The notes beneath the pieces are model-generated. The model was not told the origin of the DNA, did no database searches, and was given only the letters and a program-made list of their open reading frames with translations. A DNA stretch of 64,000 nucleotides from NCBI GenBank assembly GCA_017622235.1, contig JAGARN010000002.1, positions 1-64,000 of the forward strand, written 5' to 3'. The translations under genes and the position numbers were made by a program. Positions 34,438 to 41,416 of the stretch are shown piece after piece. Each line of letters begins with the position of its first letter. The stretch's first letter is position 1. The DNA comes from Spirochaetaceae bacterium. GTDB lineage: Bacteria > Spirochaetota > Spirochaetia > Treponematales > Treponemataceae.

Positions 34438-34800
34438 TCAGTTAGTAATTCTAACTAGATAAATGATTCCAGAAATGATACTAATGCAAAATATAGTTGT
34501 TATAAATATTCGAATAATATTTATTGCCTTTATTAGAAATTGTATTCTCCTTAAAAAAATGTCATTTGTTTCTAATTTTTGAATTTTCTTCCATGTAAAA
34601 TTTGATTTTTCATGATCTGAAATACTAGAGCCTTTAATTGGTATATAAATAATTGTTAAATTTTGGGCTAACTCGTCATATTCCAATTTACTTAAAGTTG
34701 CAATTAATTTCGTTTTTTTGATAATAAGAAAGAAAAAACAAAGAATCAAACAAAAAAAACTAAGGAATAATAAACTAAGAAAAACTTTTATCAGAAACAT
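34438..34800 (-). CDS. Two-helix membrane protein, unknown (putative immunity)
   Basis: 120 residues. Very hydrophobic N-terminal helix (about 4-28, LSLLFLSFFCLILCFFFLII) and C-terminal helix (about 92-116), with a 60-residue cytoplasmic or periplasmic loop containing DELAQNLTIIYIPIKG. A GGAGGAAT site lies before the ATG. It follows an RHS-repeat shard (34840-34890), so it could have been the immunity gene of a lost RHS toxin. The family is not recognised, and composition is more AT-rich than the backbone. Confidence 0.62.
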   Translation of the reverse strand: MFLIKVFLSLLFLSFFCLILCFFFLIIKKTKLIATLSKLEYDELAQNLTIIYIPIKGSSISDHEKSNFTWKKIQKLETNDIFLRRIQFLIKAINIIRIFITTIFCISIISGIIYLVRITN

Positions 34801-34839
34801 ATTATTCCTCCACCGGTAAAGGTTGGTTATATTGTTGTA

Positions 34840-34890
34840 TCTTTTTTTGCCACACGGACTATGTTTCCACGGCTGTCTGTTTCCTGGACA
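34840..34890 (-). repeat. 51-bp RHS-repeat shard, second copy
   Basis: Matches 31198-31248 with a single base difference. In the RHS frame it reads VQETDSRGNIVRVAKKD. It is joined directly to the truncated ToxN gene, marking a recombination joint. Its presence twice shows that RHS 3-prime segments were copied and deleted in this island. Confidence 0.88.
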
Positions 34891-35068
34891 TCCAGGACTT
34901 ATGTTTTTCCTTTGCGGAAGAAAGAGGTATTACGTATTCAACACCATTTTCCTCAACAAGGATTCCAATATATGGCTTTGTTTCATAGCCATACGTTTTA
35001 TAATAAACTTCCCTGCAAGAATCGTGTAAAGTCTTTAAATAATTTTGGTCGATAGTGATAAATTTCAT
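34891..35068 (-). pseudogene. ToxN/AbiQ-type endoribonuclease, 5-prime fragment
   Basis: The first 58-59 codons match the start of type III toxin-antitoxin ToxN/AbiQ nucleases: MKFITIDQNYLKTL, then KPYIGILVEENGVEYVIPLSS and KEKHKSW, the family pattern YIGxxxExNGxxYxxPLSSxKxKH. At 34890 the gene runs out of frame into the RHS shard and stops at 34859. A complete ToxN is about 160-170 residues, so two thirds of the enzyme is lost. Upstream the usual promoter, short RNA and terminator arrangement of the antitoxin remains. Confidence 0.72.
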
Positions 35069-35091
35069 TTTTCAAAGAAAACATTTTTACC

Positions 35092-35130
35092 TCAAAAAAA
35101 ACTAAGGCTGCCTGAAAATCAAGCAGCCTT
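35092..35130 (-). terminator. Terminator between the ToxI-like RNA and the ToxN fragment
   Basis: Eight-base stem AAGGCTGC/GCAGCCTT with an 11-nt loop, followed on the minus strand by AG and a run of seven or eight T. In type III systems a leaky terminator in this place sets the antitoxin to toxin ratio. Confidence 0.82.
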
Positions 35131-35184
35131 TCTTTAATCTTCATCTCTTCACGGATTAAAACTGCAGGTTAATGGAGACCTTCT
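35092..35184 (-). ncRNA. Candidate type III (ToxI-like) antitoxin RNA with terminator
   Basis: From a predicted start near 35184, a short RNA runs to a strong terminator, AAGGCTGC/GCAGCCTT stem (35104-35130) with a T7-8 tail, placed just before the ToxN fragment. This promoter-RNA-terminator-ToxN order is the hallmark of type III systems. Only about 54 nt precede the terminator, enough for one to one and a half repeat units; an AGGT/ACCT stem and CTGCAG are visible but no clear tandem repeat. The assignment rests on layout and the ToxN match, not on RNA similarity. Confidence 0.55.
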
Positions 35185-35190
35185 ACTTTC

Positions 35191-35219
35191 AATATAGAAC
35201 TAGGTTTCATTCTTGTCAA
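35191..35219 (-). promoter_or_regulatory. Strong promoter of the ToxI-like RNA
   Basis: Minus strand TTGACA at 35219-35214, exactly 17 bp, TATATT at 35196-35191. The best-scoring promoter by eye in the accessory island. Confidence 0.8.
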
Positions 35220-35296
35220 GGTAATTTCTATATTAAAATTAAAGAAAATAATTCATAAACGATTTTGCTGAATTTGAACCTTTTTTTGCCCAAATT

Positions 35297-35352
35297 CAGC
35301 TTAAAATCCCTCTAATCACACAAATTAGTATTTGTGGGAATAAGGGATTTTT
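35297..35352 (-). terminator. Nested hairpin after cassette B membrane gene
   Basis: Outer arms AAAATCCCT/AGGGATTTT enclose an inner CACAAA-TTAGTA-TTTGTG hairpin, about 40 bases after the 35393 stop. A diverged version lies after the cassette A gene at about 33957-34005. The rest of 35069-35392 holds the ToxI-like RNA and nothing else recognisable. Confidence 0.55.
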
Positions 35353-35392
35353 CAAAAAAACAGACCAGTTACTTAACAAATAACCATTTTAT

Positions 35393-35587
35393 TCATTTTC
35401 TATTTTTTATAAAATTTTTAAGATCTTGAATAGAAAATACAATAAACACAATCGCAGCCAATATAAGAAAAATAATTTTAAAAATTTTTAAATATTCATT
35501 TACTTCATTTTTGTAGGTGAAAAAAATTCCAACACATGCCATAGCTGATGCAAATAAATATGCCAAGCTTCTCATTATAAAAATCAT
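35393..35587 (-). CDS. Small two-helix membrane protein, cassette B (putative immunity)
   Basis: 64 residues (60 if ATG 35575 is used). Two membrane helices (about 7-24 and 35-54) and a basic tail LKNFIKNRK. TCTGGAG, the end of the 76-bp repeat, supplies the ribosome site for ATG 35587. It is similar in size and layout to the 34027-34218 protein but different in sequence, with matching flanks on both sides. Unknown family; the immunity role is inferred from the toxin-rich setting. Confidence 0.58.
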   Translation of the reverse strand: MIFIMRSLAYLFASAMACVGIFFTYKNEVNEYLKIFKIIFLILAAIVFIVFSIQDLKNFIKNRK

Positions 35588-35592
35588 ACATA

Positions 35593-35668
35593 CTCCAGAA
35601 ATTCTGTTTTGGCTCCAGAAAAAGAGCGAAATTTATGTAATTTTTGCTCTTTTCCTGCCATCGTTAAA
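35593..35668. repeat. 76-bp perfect direct repeat, copy 2
   Basis: Identical to 34280-34355 and in the same orientation, 1,313 bp apart. Similarity continues weakly beyond it (ATAGGGAT-T-TTTAACG and CTAGTG blocks). It contains the AAAAGAGC/GCTCTTTT stem-loop. Confidence 0.9.
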
Positions 35669-35737
35669 CATATCCCTATTTGTAGGAATTTGAATCTAGT
35701 GCCATTAGACAAACTAAACAATGAATTGTAAGGATAA

Positions 35738-36163
35738 TTAGTGTTTTATCCTCTTTAATTCATCTACATATTCTTTGAAATCACCACGTCCATCGGTACC
35801 AGATTCTGCATCTCTTGCCAAGTAGGCTTCAAGGATTTTTATTCTTTCTATATTAAGAATTAATATTTCCTTGCTCATTTCATCTTTTGAAACAGAGCCC
35901 CATAACATTTCTATGTTATCAATTTTTTTAGGAAATAACATTTCTATATGCAGTTTCTTGTATAATTCCCATGCTTTTTGTTCTTCTTGAAAAGTGTATA
36001 AAACACTACATCCTTCTAAATTTTTTTCAATAAGAGAAACCAGATAAGTAATTCTTTCTTCAGAAGATTTTATATCATATTTTGGTTCATCTGAAAAAGC
36101 TAAAAAAGTTGAGTTTAATACAAGTACAAAAATTAAAATTTTAATTATATGGATTTTCTTCAT
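35738..36163 (-). CDS. Secreted LprI-like protein (possible lysozyme inhibitor-type immunity)
   Basis: 141 residues. A clear signal peptide (IIKILIFVLVLNSTFLAFS, cleavage near 23) sends it to the periplasm. The mature part, EERITYLVSLIEKNLEGC, EEQKAWELYKKLHIEM, then ILNIERIKILEAYL, follows the LprI/DUF1311 pattern (aQxaWxxY, then RxxxLexyL). LprI proteins inhibit lysozyme; in a toxin-immunity island this could protect against a peptidoglycan-degrading effector. Only one of the usual Cys pair is seen, so the match is partial. Ribosome site GAGGG is six to seven bases from the ATG. Confidence 0.58.
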   Translation of the reverse strand: MKKIHIIKILIFVLVLNSTFLAFSDEPKYDIKSSEERITYLVSLIEKNLEGCSVLYTFQEEQKAWELYKKLHIEMLFPKKIDNIEMLWGSVSKDEMSKEILILNIERIKILEAYLARDAESGTDGRGDFKEYVDELKRIKH

Positions 36164-36238
36164 AAATACCCTCGCTATATAATTTCCATTCGGCGGCGAC
36201 TTGAGCAGTTTTCTTCGAAAACTACGGAGTTAAAGATT

Positions 36239-36949
36239 TTATTTTACAACTGGAATATTTTTATCCTCAATAATGTATTCTTGTTCATACTTTGTTGTAT
36301 ATGAATAATTGATAAAATAAGGATTTCTATTTTTATCGCACAACTTTTTCAAAAAATCATCTTCAATATAATATGGAGTTAATTGATATTGCCCATTCCA
36401 ATCAAATCTTTTTGTTGAAAATAAAAAACAAAGTTTGTTCTGACATACTCCAACAAATTTATCTAACATTTCTGCTTCAATAAATCTTTTTTCTGGCGGA
36501 TAACACTTAATATTATCAGGATCAGTTATATCAAAAATATAACAGATTTTATCACCATATTTACCTGTTTCACTAAGAAGAATTAGATATGTCTTTTGTT
36601 TATAACAGAAAGAATATAACTTTATTGAAGGTATGAATAATGCACAATCCTTAAAACAGAATTCCTGTTTATTAATTTCAATTTTATGTGCAGAAAGCGG
36701 ACTTATATTCCTGGGTTCATAATATAAAAATGAATCAATTTCATTAATCTTCTCTATAGAAAAAATCCAACAAGGAAAATAGTTAGTTTCTGATATATAT
36801 TTTTCTTCTAGAGTTCCATAATCAATAACTTTCACTTCTTCCAGTTGACATCTACTATTAAGAAAATAAGACTCCAGACCTGATTCTTCTGAAAATACAA
36901 AACTTGCATTTATAAAAAGAATAACAAATAATATTTTCTTTAATTTCAT
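36239..36949 (-). CDS. Secreted protein of unknown function, candidate immunity partner of the RHS tail
   Basis: 236 residues with a signal peptide (LKKILFVILFINASFVFS). The mature part is rich in Tyr, Phe and Ile strands (YLILLSETGKYGDKICYIFD, CFLFSTKRFDWNGQYQLTPYY) and looks like a beta-rich periplasmic domain. I do not recognise the family. Its ATG overlaps the TGA of the upstream RHS C-terminal tail as ATGA, the tight coupling usual for toxin and immunity genes. That coupling, not homology, supports an immunity role. Confidence 0.62.
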   Translation of the reverse strand: MKLKKILFVILFINASFVFSEESGLESYFLNSRCQLEEVKVIDYGTLEEKYISETNYFPCWIFSIEKINEIDSFLYYEPRNISPLSAHKIEINKQEFCFKDCALFIPSIKLYSFCYKQKTYLILLSETGKYGDKICYIFDITDPDNIKCYPPEKRFIEAEMLDKFVGVCQNKLCFLFSTKRFDWNGQYQLTPYYIEDDFLKKLCDKNRNPYFINYSYTTKYEQEYIIEDKNIPVVK

Positions 36950-37376
36950 CTTGTAAAAGCCCTCTCTTGCATAATACGTCTATATTCATCACTTTTTTTC
37001 CAAAATATAGTTCCCCCATATGCAGCTGTTGAATCAAGAATATAATTTGTTGTTCCACGTAGTTAGGATTGTTTCCGGCATAATGATAGAGGTTTAAATT
37101 GATATGATTATAAATTCCACCTTCGCCCCTTGCATCCTTTGAGACATAATCCCCAAGTGCCGGGTCAGTGGAAATCCACATCGTTCCATAATAGTACAAT
37201 CCTGTTTCTTCGTCTAGTTCTTTGGCGGTTCCCTGCCTTTCAAAAGCGTTTTTCGCATTGCTCAAAACTTTGGCTCGGCAGGGCGCGCTTTTCGCCGTTT
37301 CGCTTTCGCTCCAGCCTCCCATGCTACGCATGCCTTCGCAGCACAGCTGCTCGGAGACTCGCTCAAAATGCTCCAC
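36946..37376 (-). pseudogene. RHS core and C-terminal toxin tail, displaced and frameshifted
   Basis: The 36858-37376 frame holds an RHS-associated core: TAKELDEETGLYYYG, then MWISTDPALGDYV, and NHINLNLYHYAGNNP. The core has lost the residues normally between YYYG and W (ARYxDP), and after NNP the frame is wrong. In another frame the sequence continues as NYILDSTAAYGGTIFWKK and SDEYRRIMQERAFTR, ending at 36946 in ATGA overlap with the next gene. That is the end of a toxin domain joined to the core by a deletion. It represents an inactive RHS-CT module whose downstream partner is intact. Confidence 0.75.
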
Positions 37377-37450
37377 CGGAGCATTTTGTCGGCTTTCAGC
37401 CGTCGCTCCCTAGGAGGCCGCCTTCGGCGCGGCTCCAATCGCTAACCGGA
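37240..37450. repeat. GC-rich, hairpin-dense patch in the RHS remnant
   Basis: About 200 bases much richer in GC than the surroundings. It contains a perfect hairpin CAAAATGCTCC-ACC-GGAGCATTTTG (37364-37388) and further short palindromes such as CATGC-TAC-GCATG and GCCGCC-TTCG-GGCG-like sequence. It interrupts the RHS reading frame upstream of the core; the encoded frame (FERVSEQLCCEGMRSMGG) is not RHS-like. It may be a dispersed palindromic repeat. Origin unknown. Confidence 0.6.
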
Positions 37451-37472
37451 AAATAAAGACCTTTATTTAAAT

Positions 37473-37519
37473 TGATATGTACTTCTTTTACTGGACAAAA
37501 GTAAAAGGGGTACATATCA
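37473..37519 (+). mobile_element. 47-bp foldback made of two IS ends
   Basis: Starts TGATATGTAC and ends GTACATATCA. Its first 40 bases match the orfA-side end of the IS at 31184 (read as complement) with two changes. The two 20-base arms pair completely in RNA if U-G pairs are allowed, with a GGACAAA loop. It looks like an IS end without any interior, a minimal MITE-like relic at the other border of the island. Confidence 0.75.
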
Positions 37520-37602
37520 GGCAGCCTTTTTTTATAACAGACTTTTTTTATCACAACCTAAAAAACACAAACACTGTACAGATTTATGCATATAAACTAT
37601 CG

Positions 37603-37631
37603 CTGACAAAATTGTAGCTATCTGCTATAAT
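37603..37631 (+). promoter_or_regulatory. Leaderless promoter of the CPA2 antiporter
   Basis: CTGACA at 37603-37608, 17-bp spacer, TATAAT at 37626-37631, then exactly six bases to the ATG at 37638. No ribosome site. Confidence 0.78.
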
Positions 37632-37637
37632 CCTGTT

Positions 37638-39362
37638 ATGAACATCTTTGCAGAAGTACTGCCGGAATTTATGCATTTTTCGGCTTTAGAAACTACTAAT
37701 CTTATATTACTCTTAGGTCTCATTATGCTCTTGGGAGCCATGGGGGGACGGCTTTTTCAAAAGTTGCGAATTCCCCAAGTTGTTGGATATATTGTAATTG
37801 GCGTTATAATTGGGCAATCTGGTCTGCAACTTTTAAGTAGCGACGTTATTACTGCATTAGAACCATTAAGTAGTGTTGCTCTTACACTTATTGGGTTTTT
37901 AATAGGTGCAGAGCTTAAAATAAGTGTAATAAAAAAATACGGCCGTCAATTTGTCGGAATTTTACTTTTTGAAGCCATTGTTCCCTTTTTTGTAGTATCC
38001 ATTTTAGTCACAATAGTTTCTTTTCTGGTAACTAAAGATTTACATACTTCGCTTTCAATCGCTCTTGTATTAGGTGCAATTTCTTCTGCCACAGCACCAG
38101 CTGCTACCACTGATGTGTTAAAAGAAAACCGAACACGTGGACCACTTACAGTAACCGTCTTAGGAATTGTTGCCATGGATGACGCTGTCGCTCTTATTCT
38201 GTATGCTGTAGCTTCTTCAGTTGCTGGAGTTCTTTTAGGTAGTGGTGGTGAAAGTTTTGGTAAACAACTTTTAGGTCTTTTGTATGAAGTTGGTGGCTCC
38301 ATGATTCTTGGTTCTTTGGCAGGTTTACTATTAAGTCGTTTTATCCGCAATGTAATGACTGACGAAGGAAGAATTCTTTCTTTTTCACTTGGAGCTTTAT
38401 TACTTTCAACAGGACTTTGCAATTTACTTGGGTTAGATAATATTTTGTCTGCAATGTCTTTAGGTTTTTTTATGGTAAATTTTGCTCCTGTTAAAACGAG
38501 GGGAACTTTTTCTCTTGTAGAAAAGTTTACTCCGCCAATTTATGTTATGTTTTTTGTACTTGTTGGTGCAAAATTAAATATTTGGAGCGTAACAACCTTT
38601 GTAGGTATTCTTGCCTTACTTTATATTATATGCCGTACTTTGGGAAAGGCACTTGGTGCAAGATTAGGTTCTAGGTTAACGAAAGCTCCTGAAACTGTAC
38701 GCAAATACTTACCTTTTTGTTTATTAAGCCAAGCTGGTGTGGCAATAGGACTTTCTATAGCTGCGGGTCAAGACTTTGCAAACTCTATAGGACCTACAAT
38801 AATGCTAATTATTACCGCAACAACTTTTGTTGTTCAACTTGTCGGACCAATATGTGTAAAATACGGTATAGAAAAAGCTGGAGAATGTGGTCTGGACATA
38901 ACAGAAGAAGACCTTATGAAAAATAGCCGTGTAAGTGATATAACTTGGGGAAATAATAAAATATGTCGTACTTCTTCTCCTGCTGTAGTTCAAGAAACAG
39001 AAACCTTACATAATATTATTGATTCATTTAGTCGCAATGAAAATTTAAACTATGCTGTAAAAAATAAAAATGGCGAACTTACAGGCGTAATTACATTAGA
39101 ACACTTAAAAGAAGCTCTTTTGGTTACAGATCTTTCAGAAAGTTTAATGGCATTCGATATAATGGAACCTGTTACGATAACCTGCCTTCCAGAAACTCCT
39201 TTGACCGAAATATATAAACTTTTTACAGAAAGAGATATTGAAGCAATTCCTATTATTGATAAACAAGGACTTGCCTATGGTATCGCAGAAAAAAATACCA
39301 TAGATCATTATTTACACACAAAAATAATAGAATTACATCGAAAAGCAGCAGAATTAGGTTAA
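37638..39362 (+). CDS. CPA2-family cation/proton antiporter with C-terminal CBS domains
   Basis: 574 residues. About twelve membrane helices (1-415), with family motifs RIPQVVGYIVIGVIIG and ISSATAPAATTDVLKENR, then GIVAMDDAVALILYA with the paired Asp of the ion site. The C-terminal cytoplasmic part (about 455-574) has two CBS-like repeats (DSFSRNENLNYAVKNKNGEL; FDIMEPVTITCLPETPL) that may bind nucleotides. It exchanges Na+ or K+ for protons in the inner membrane. The ion is not predictable from sequence. It marks the return to backbone genes after the accessory island. Confidence 0.9.
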   Translation: MNIFAEVLPEFMHFSALETTNLILLLGLIMLLGAMGGRLFQKLRIPQVVGYIVIGVIIGQSGLQLLSSDVITALEPLSSVALTLIGFLIGAELKISVIKKYGRQFVGILLFEAIVPFFVVSILVTIVSFLVTKDLHTSLSIALVLGAISSATAPAATTDVLKENRTRGPLTVTVLGIVAMDDAVALILYAVASSVAGVLLGSGGESFGKQLLGLLYEVGGSMILGSLAGLLLSRFIRNVMTDEGRILSFSLGALLLSTGLCNLLGLDNILSAMSLGFFMVNFAPVKTRGTFSLVEKFTPPIYVMFFVLVGAKLNIWSVTTFVGILALLYIICRTLGKALGARLGSRLTKAPETVRKYLPFCLLSQAGVAIGLSIAAGQDFANSIGPTIMLIITATTFVVQLVGPICVKYGIEKAGECGLDITEEDLMKNSRVSDITWGNNKICRTSSPAVVQETETLHNIIDSFSRNENLNYAVKNKNGELTGVITLEHLKEALLVTDLSESLMAFDIMEPVTITCLPETPLTEIYKLFTERDIEAIPIIDKQGLAYGIAEKNTIDHYLHTKIIELHRKAAELG

Positions 39363-39374
39363 TAAAACTAAATG

Positions 39375-40007
39375 CTACAAAAACAAAAGAAAGTATAATA
39401 AACACGGCAAAGCTAAAATAAAAACATAAAGAAAAGAGTTTTTTTGTGCTTTTGCCTTAGTTACAGTTGTGGTATCTAATGGCATTTTTTGTTGCCAAAT
39501 TTCAACAAGTCCTTGGTCAAGGCTAGTAACAAATTTTTTTGGCGAAAACTCCAGTTGTAATTTTCCAAAGGCATCGATATAACCAAAAATCAAAATCGCA
39601 AACTTACCAAGTTCCCCAGGAAGACTTATTTTTGAACTAATTATTAGCTGAGATAAAAAAACCATTCCAGCCAACCTTATCCCACGACGTAAACCACTTT
39701 CTAAGGCTCCAAATGTTATAGCAAAACCTTTGTCACCACCTATACGTAACAAAATTTTTCCGTAAGGCGAAAGCAACGAAAAAAAAACAACTATTAAAAT
39801 CATTATTACGGTAGGGAAGAGTCGTAACTTACCTCTTCTAGTAAGTGCAAGCAAAAAAAACAAAGTTGCTTCTAGTAGTAAAATCAAAATACTCTGTTGG
39901 AACAAAAAAGCAGGAAAACATAATATTCCTGAAAAAAAAATAAGTTCAGAAGGAATCCTTTGCCAAAAAACAGAAGTTTTTAATGCAACACTTTGTGGAA
40001 GTTTCAT
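39375..40007 (-). CDS. EcfT/CbiQ-like membrane protein
   Basis: 210 residues from ATG 40007, overlapping the stop of the Gx transporter gene (ATGA); the longer open frame to 40106 lies inside that gene. Four to five membrane segments. The stretch GLRRGIRLAGMVFLSQLIIS recalls the EcfT/CbiQ coupling-helix region of energy-coupling factor transporters. No ECF ATPases are adjacent. With the Gx transporter it forms a two-gene operon, probably linked to membrane uptake or isoprenoid/quinone metabolism; the role is unproven. Confidence 0.65.
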   Translation of the reverse strand: MKLPQSVALKTSVFWQRIPSELIFFSGILCFPAFLFQQSILILLLEATLFFLLALTRRGKLRLFPTVIMILIVVFFSLLSPYGKILLRIGGDKGFAITFGALESGLRRGIRLAGMVFLSQLIISSKISLPGELGKFAILIFGYIDAFGKLQLEFSPKKFVTSLDQGLVEIWQQKMPLDTTTVTKAKAQKNSFLYVFILALPCLLYFLLFL

Positions 40008-40561
40008 ATTACACTGCCACCTGATAACATTGCGTACCATTTTGATTTTGATACAAAGTGCTGAGCAAAAAAACCTAAAAGTAAACCTGTTATTGTTCCA
40101 TTGCAAAAAAGTATCGGAGCAATAAAACTAGCTCCTGTACCAAAAAAAATTAAAGTAGAAACAAAAAATTGTGCAACGGTATTGAATAAAGCACCTGCTA
40201 GTCCCATTCCAATATAACTTGCCAAAGGAATTTGTTTCTTCCAGATGAAAAGATAATATACAAGGCTCATTCCAAAGCAAGCTGCAAAAGAACCCGATAC
40301 CGAAAACAGAAACACGTAGGAAAAAAGTGTACCACTTATTATTGCTTGACCAAAGGTTTTTAAAATCACCAGCAATGTAATATGCTTAAAACGCAACTTG
40401 CCAAAAGCCAACATAATTGGCAAATTTGCTAAACCAAGTCGCAAAAAAGGCAGAGGTTTCGGTATGGCATATTCTACCGCTGATAAAAAAAGACAAAGTG
40501 CAGCAAAAAACGTTACTGTTTTTAATGTATTATCTTGCTGCAAATCCAACTGCCTGTTCAT
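40004..40561 (-). CDS. Gx transporter family protein (heptaprenyl diphosphate synthase component I-like)
   Basis: 185 residues with five to six membrane helices. The start KTVTFFAALCLFLSAVEYAI, then LPFLRLGLANLPIMLAFG and later GALFNTVAQFFVS, matches the Gx/Hpre_diP_synt_I family (PF07456 type), which resembles S-components of ECF transporters. The substrate is unknown. A TGTACA-17-TATACT promoter ends six bases before the ATG, so its mRNA should be leaderless. It is coupled to the EcfT-like gene. Confidence 0.85.
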   Translation of the reverse strand: MNRQLDLQQDNTLKTVTFFAALCLFLSAVEYAIPKPLPFLRLGLANLPIMLAFGKLRFKHITLLVILKTFGQAIISGTLFSYVFLFSVSGSFAACFGMSLVYYLFIWKKQIPLASYIGMGLAGALFNTVAQFFVSTLIFFGTGASFIAPILFCNGTITGLLLGFFAQHFVSKSKWYAMLSGGSVI

Positions 40562-40567
40562 ACAGTA

Positions 40568-40596
40568 AGTATAATGTGGCTACTATATTTTGTACA
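40568..40596 (-). promoter_or_regulatory. Leaderless promoter of the Gx transporter operon
   Basis: Minus strand TGTACA at 40596-40591, 17-bp spacer, TATACT at 40573-40568, six bases to the ATG at 40561. Confidence 0.68.
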
Positions 40597-40658
40597 GAGA
40601 TATATTAGTTGAAAACAAAACTGTAAACAAACGTCTTCTTTGACTTTATATAAATTTA

Positions 40659-40687
40659 CTGACAAGGCTTTTTATTTAGGTTATAAT
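40659..40687 (+). promoter_or_regulatory. Leaderless promoter of the LolD-like ATPase
   Basis: CTGACA at 40659-40664, 17-bp spacer, TATAAT at 40682-40687, six bases to ATG 40694. The layout is the same as at 37638. Confidence 0.78.
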
Positions 40688-40693
40688 ACAAAC

Positions 40694-41416
40694 ATGACTA
40701 TCGTTGAGTTAAAGAACATTTCCAAAATTTACCCAATGGGAAAAGTTCAAGTAAATGCCGTGAATAATGTTTCCCTCTCTATCGAACAAGGTGAATTTGC
40801 TGCAATTTCCGGACCCTCTGGCTCTGGTAAATCAACTATACTTAATATAATAGGGTTAATTGATTTACCCACATCTGGAACTGTGTTGCTTAACGGAATT
40901 GATGTGTACAAAAATGTAAACCTTGACATAAACACTTCTATTCCAAGTAAATTGGATTCCATGCTAACTGAGTTAAGACGCACTCAGCTTGGTTTTATTT
41001 TTCAGACTTTTAATTTAATTCCCGTGCTTAACGTACAAGAAAACATTGCATTCCCTTTGCATTTAGGAAAATCTCCGGCAACAGATTCTATGTCTAAAGC
41101 AGAAATTGACGACTGGATAAATTATTTGTTAGAAACAACAGGACTTATGGATTGGAAAAAACATAAGCCCTCTGAATTAAGTGGCGGCCAGCGGCAAAGA
41201 GCCGCTATTGCAAGAGCTTTGGTTACAAAAGCTCCGGTAATTCTTGCAGATGAACCAACAGCAAATTTGGATTCAAAAACTGGAGATCAAATCCTTGAAT
41301 TAATGAAAAAACTAAATCAAGAATTAAAGACAACATTTATTTTTTCTACACATGATGCAAAAATTGTTGCAATGTCAAATCGTGTTATAAAAATTCAAGA
41401 CGGAATGGTTCAGTAG
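40694..41416 (+). CDS. LolD/MacB-type ABC transporter ATP-binding protein
   Basis: 240 residues from ATG 40694; in-frame codons up to 40640 include the promoter. Walker A GPSGSGKST, Q-loop FIFQTFNLIPVL, signature LSGGQRQRAAIARAL, Walker B VILADEPT and a switch His in FIFSTHD are all present. It belongs to the LolD/MacB/FtsE group. The two FtsX-type permeases likely to use it are in the convergent operon, whose last gene overlaps this one by seven bases tail to tail. The complex probably moves lipoproteins or other envelope cargo. Confidence 0.93.
   Translation: MTIVELKNISKIYPMGKVQVNAVNNVSLSIEQGEFAAISGPSGSGKSTILNIIGLIDLPTSGTVLLNGIDVYKNVNLDINTSIPSKLDSMLTELRRTQLGFIFQTFNLIPVLNVQENIAFPLHLGKSPATDSMSKAEIDDWINYLLETTGLMDWKKHKPSELSGGQRQRAAIARALVTKAPVILADEPTANLDSKTGDQILELMKKLNQELKTTFIFSTHDAKIVAMSNRVIKIQDGMVQ

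Noticed and set aside
37130-37456. 108-residue + strand Arg/Ser-rich frame
   Set aside because: It is an artefact of the GC-rich palindromic patch and the antisense of the RHS core.
39375-40106. Longer start at 40106 for the EcfT-like protein
   Set aside because: The first 33 codons lie inside the Gx transporter gene in another frame; ATG 40007 gives standard ATGA coupling.
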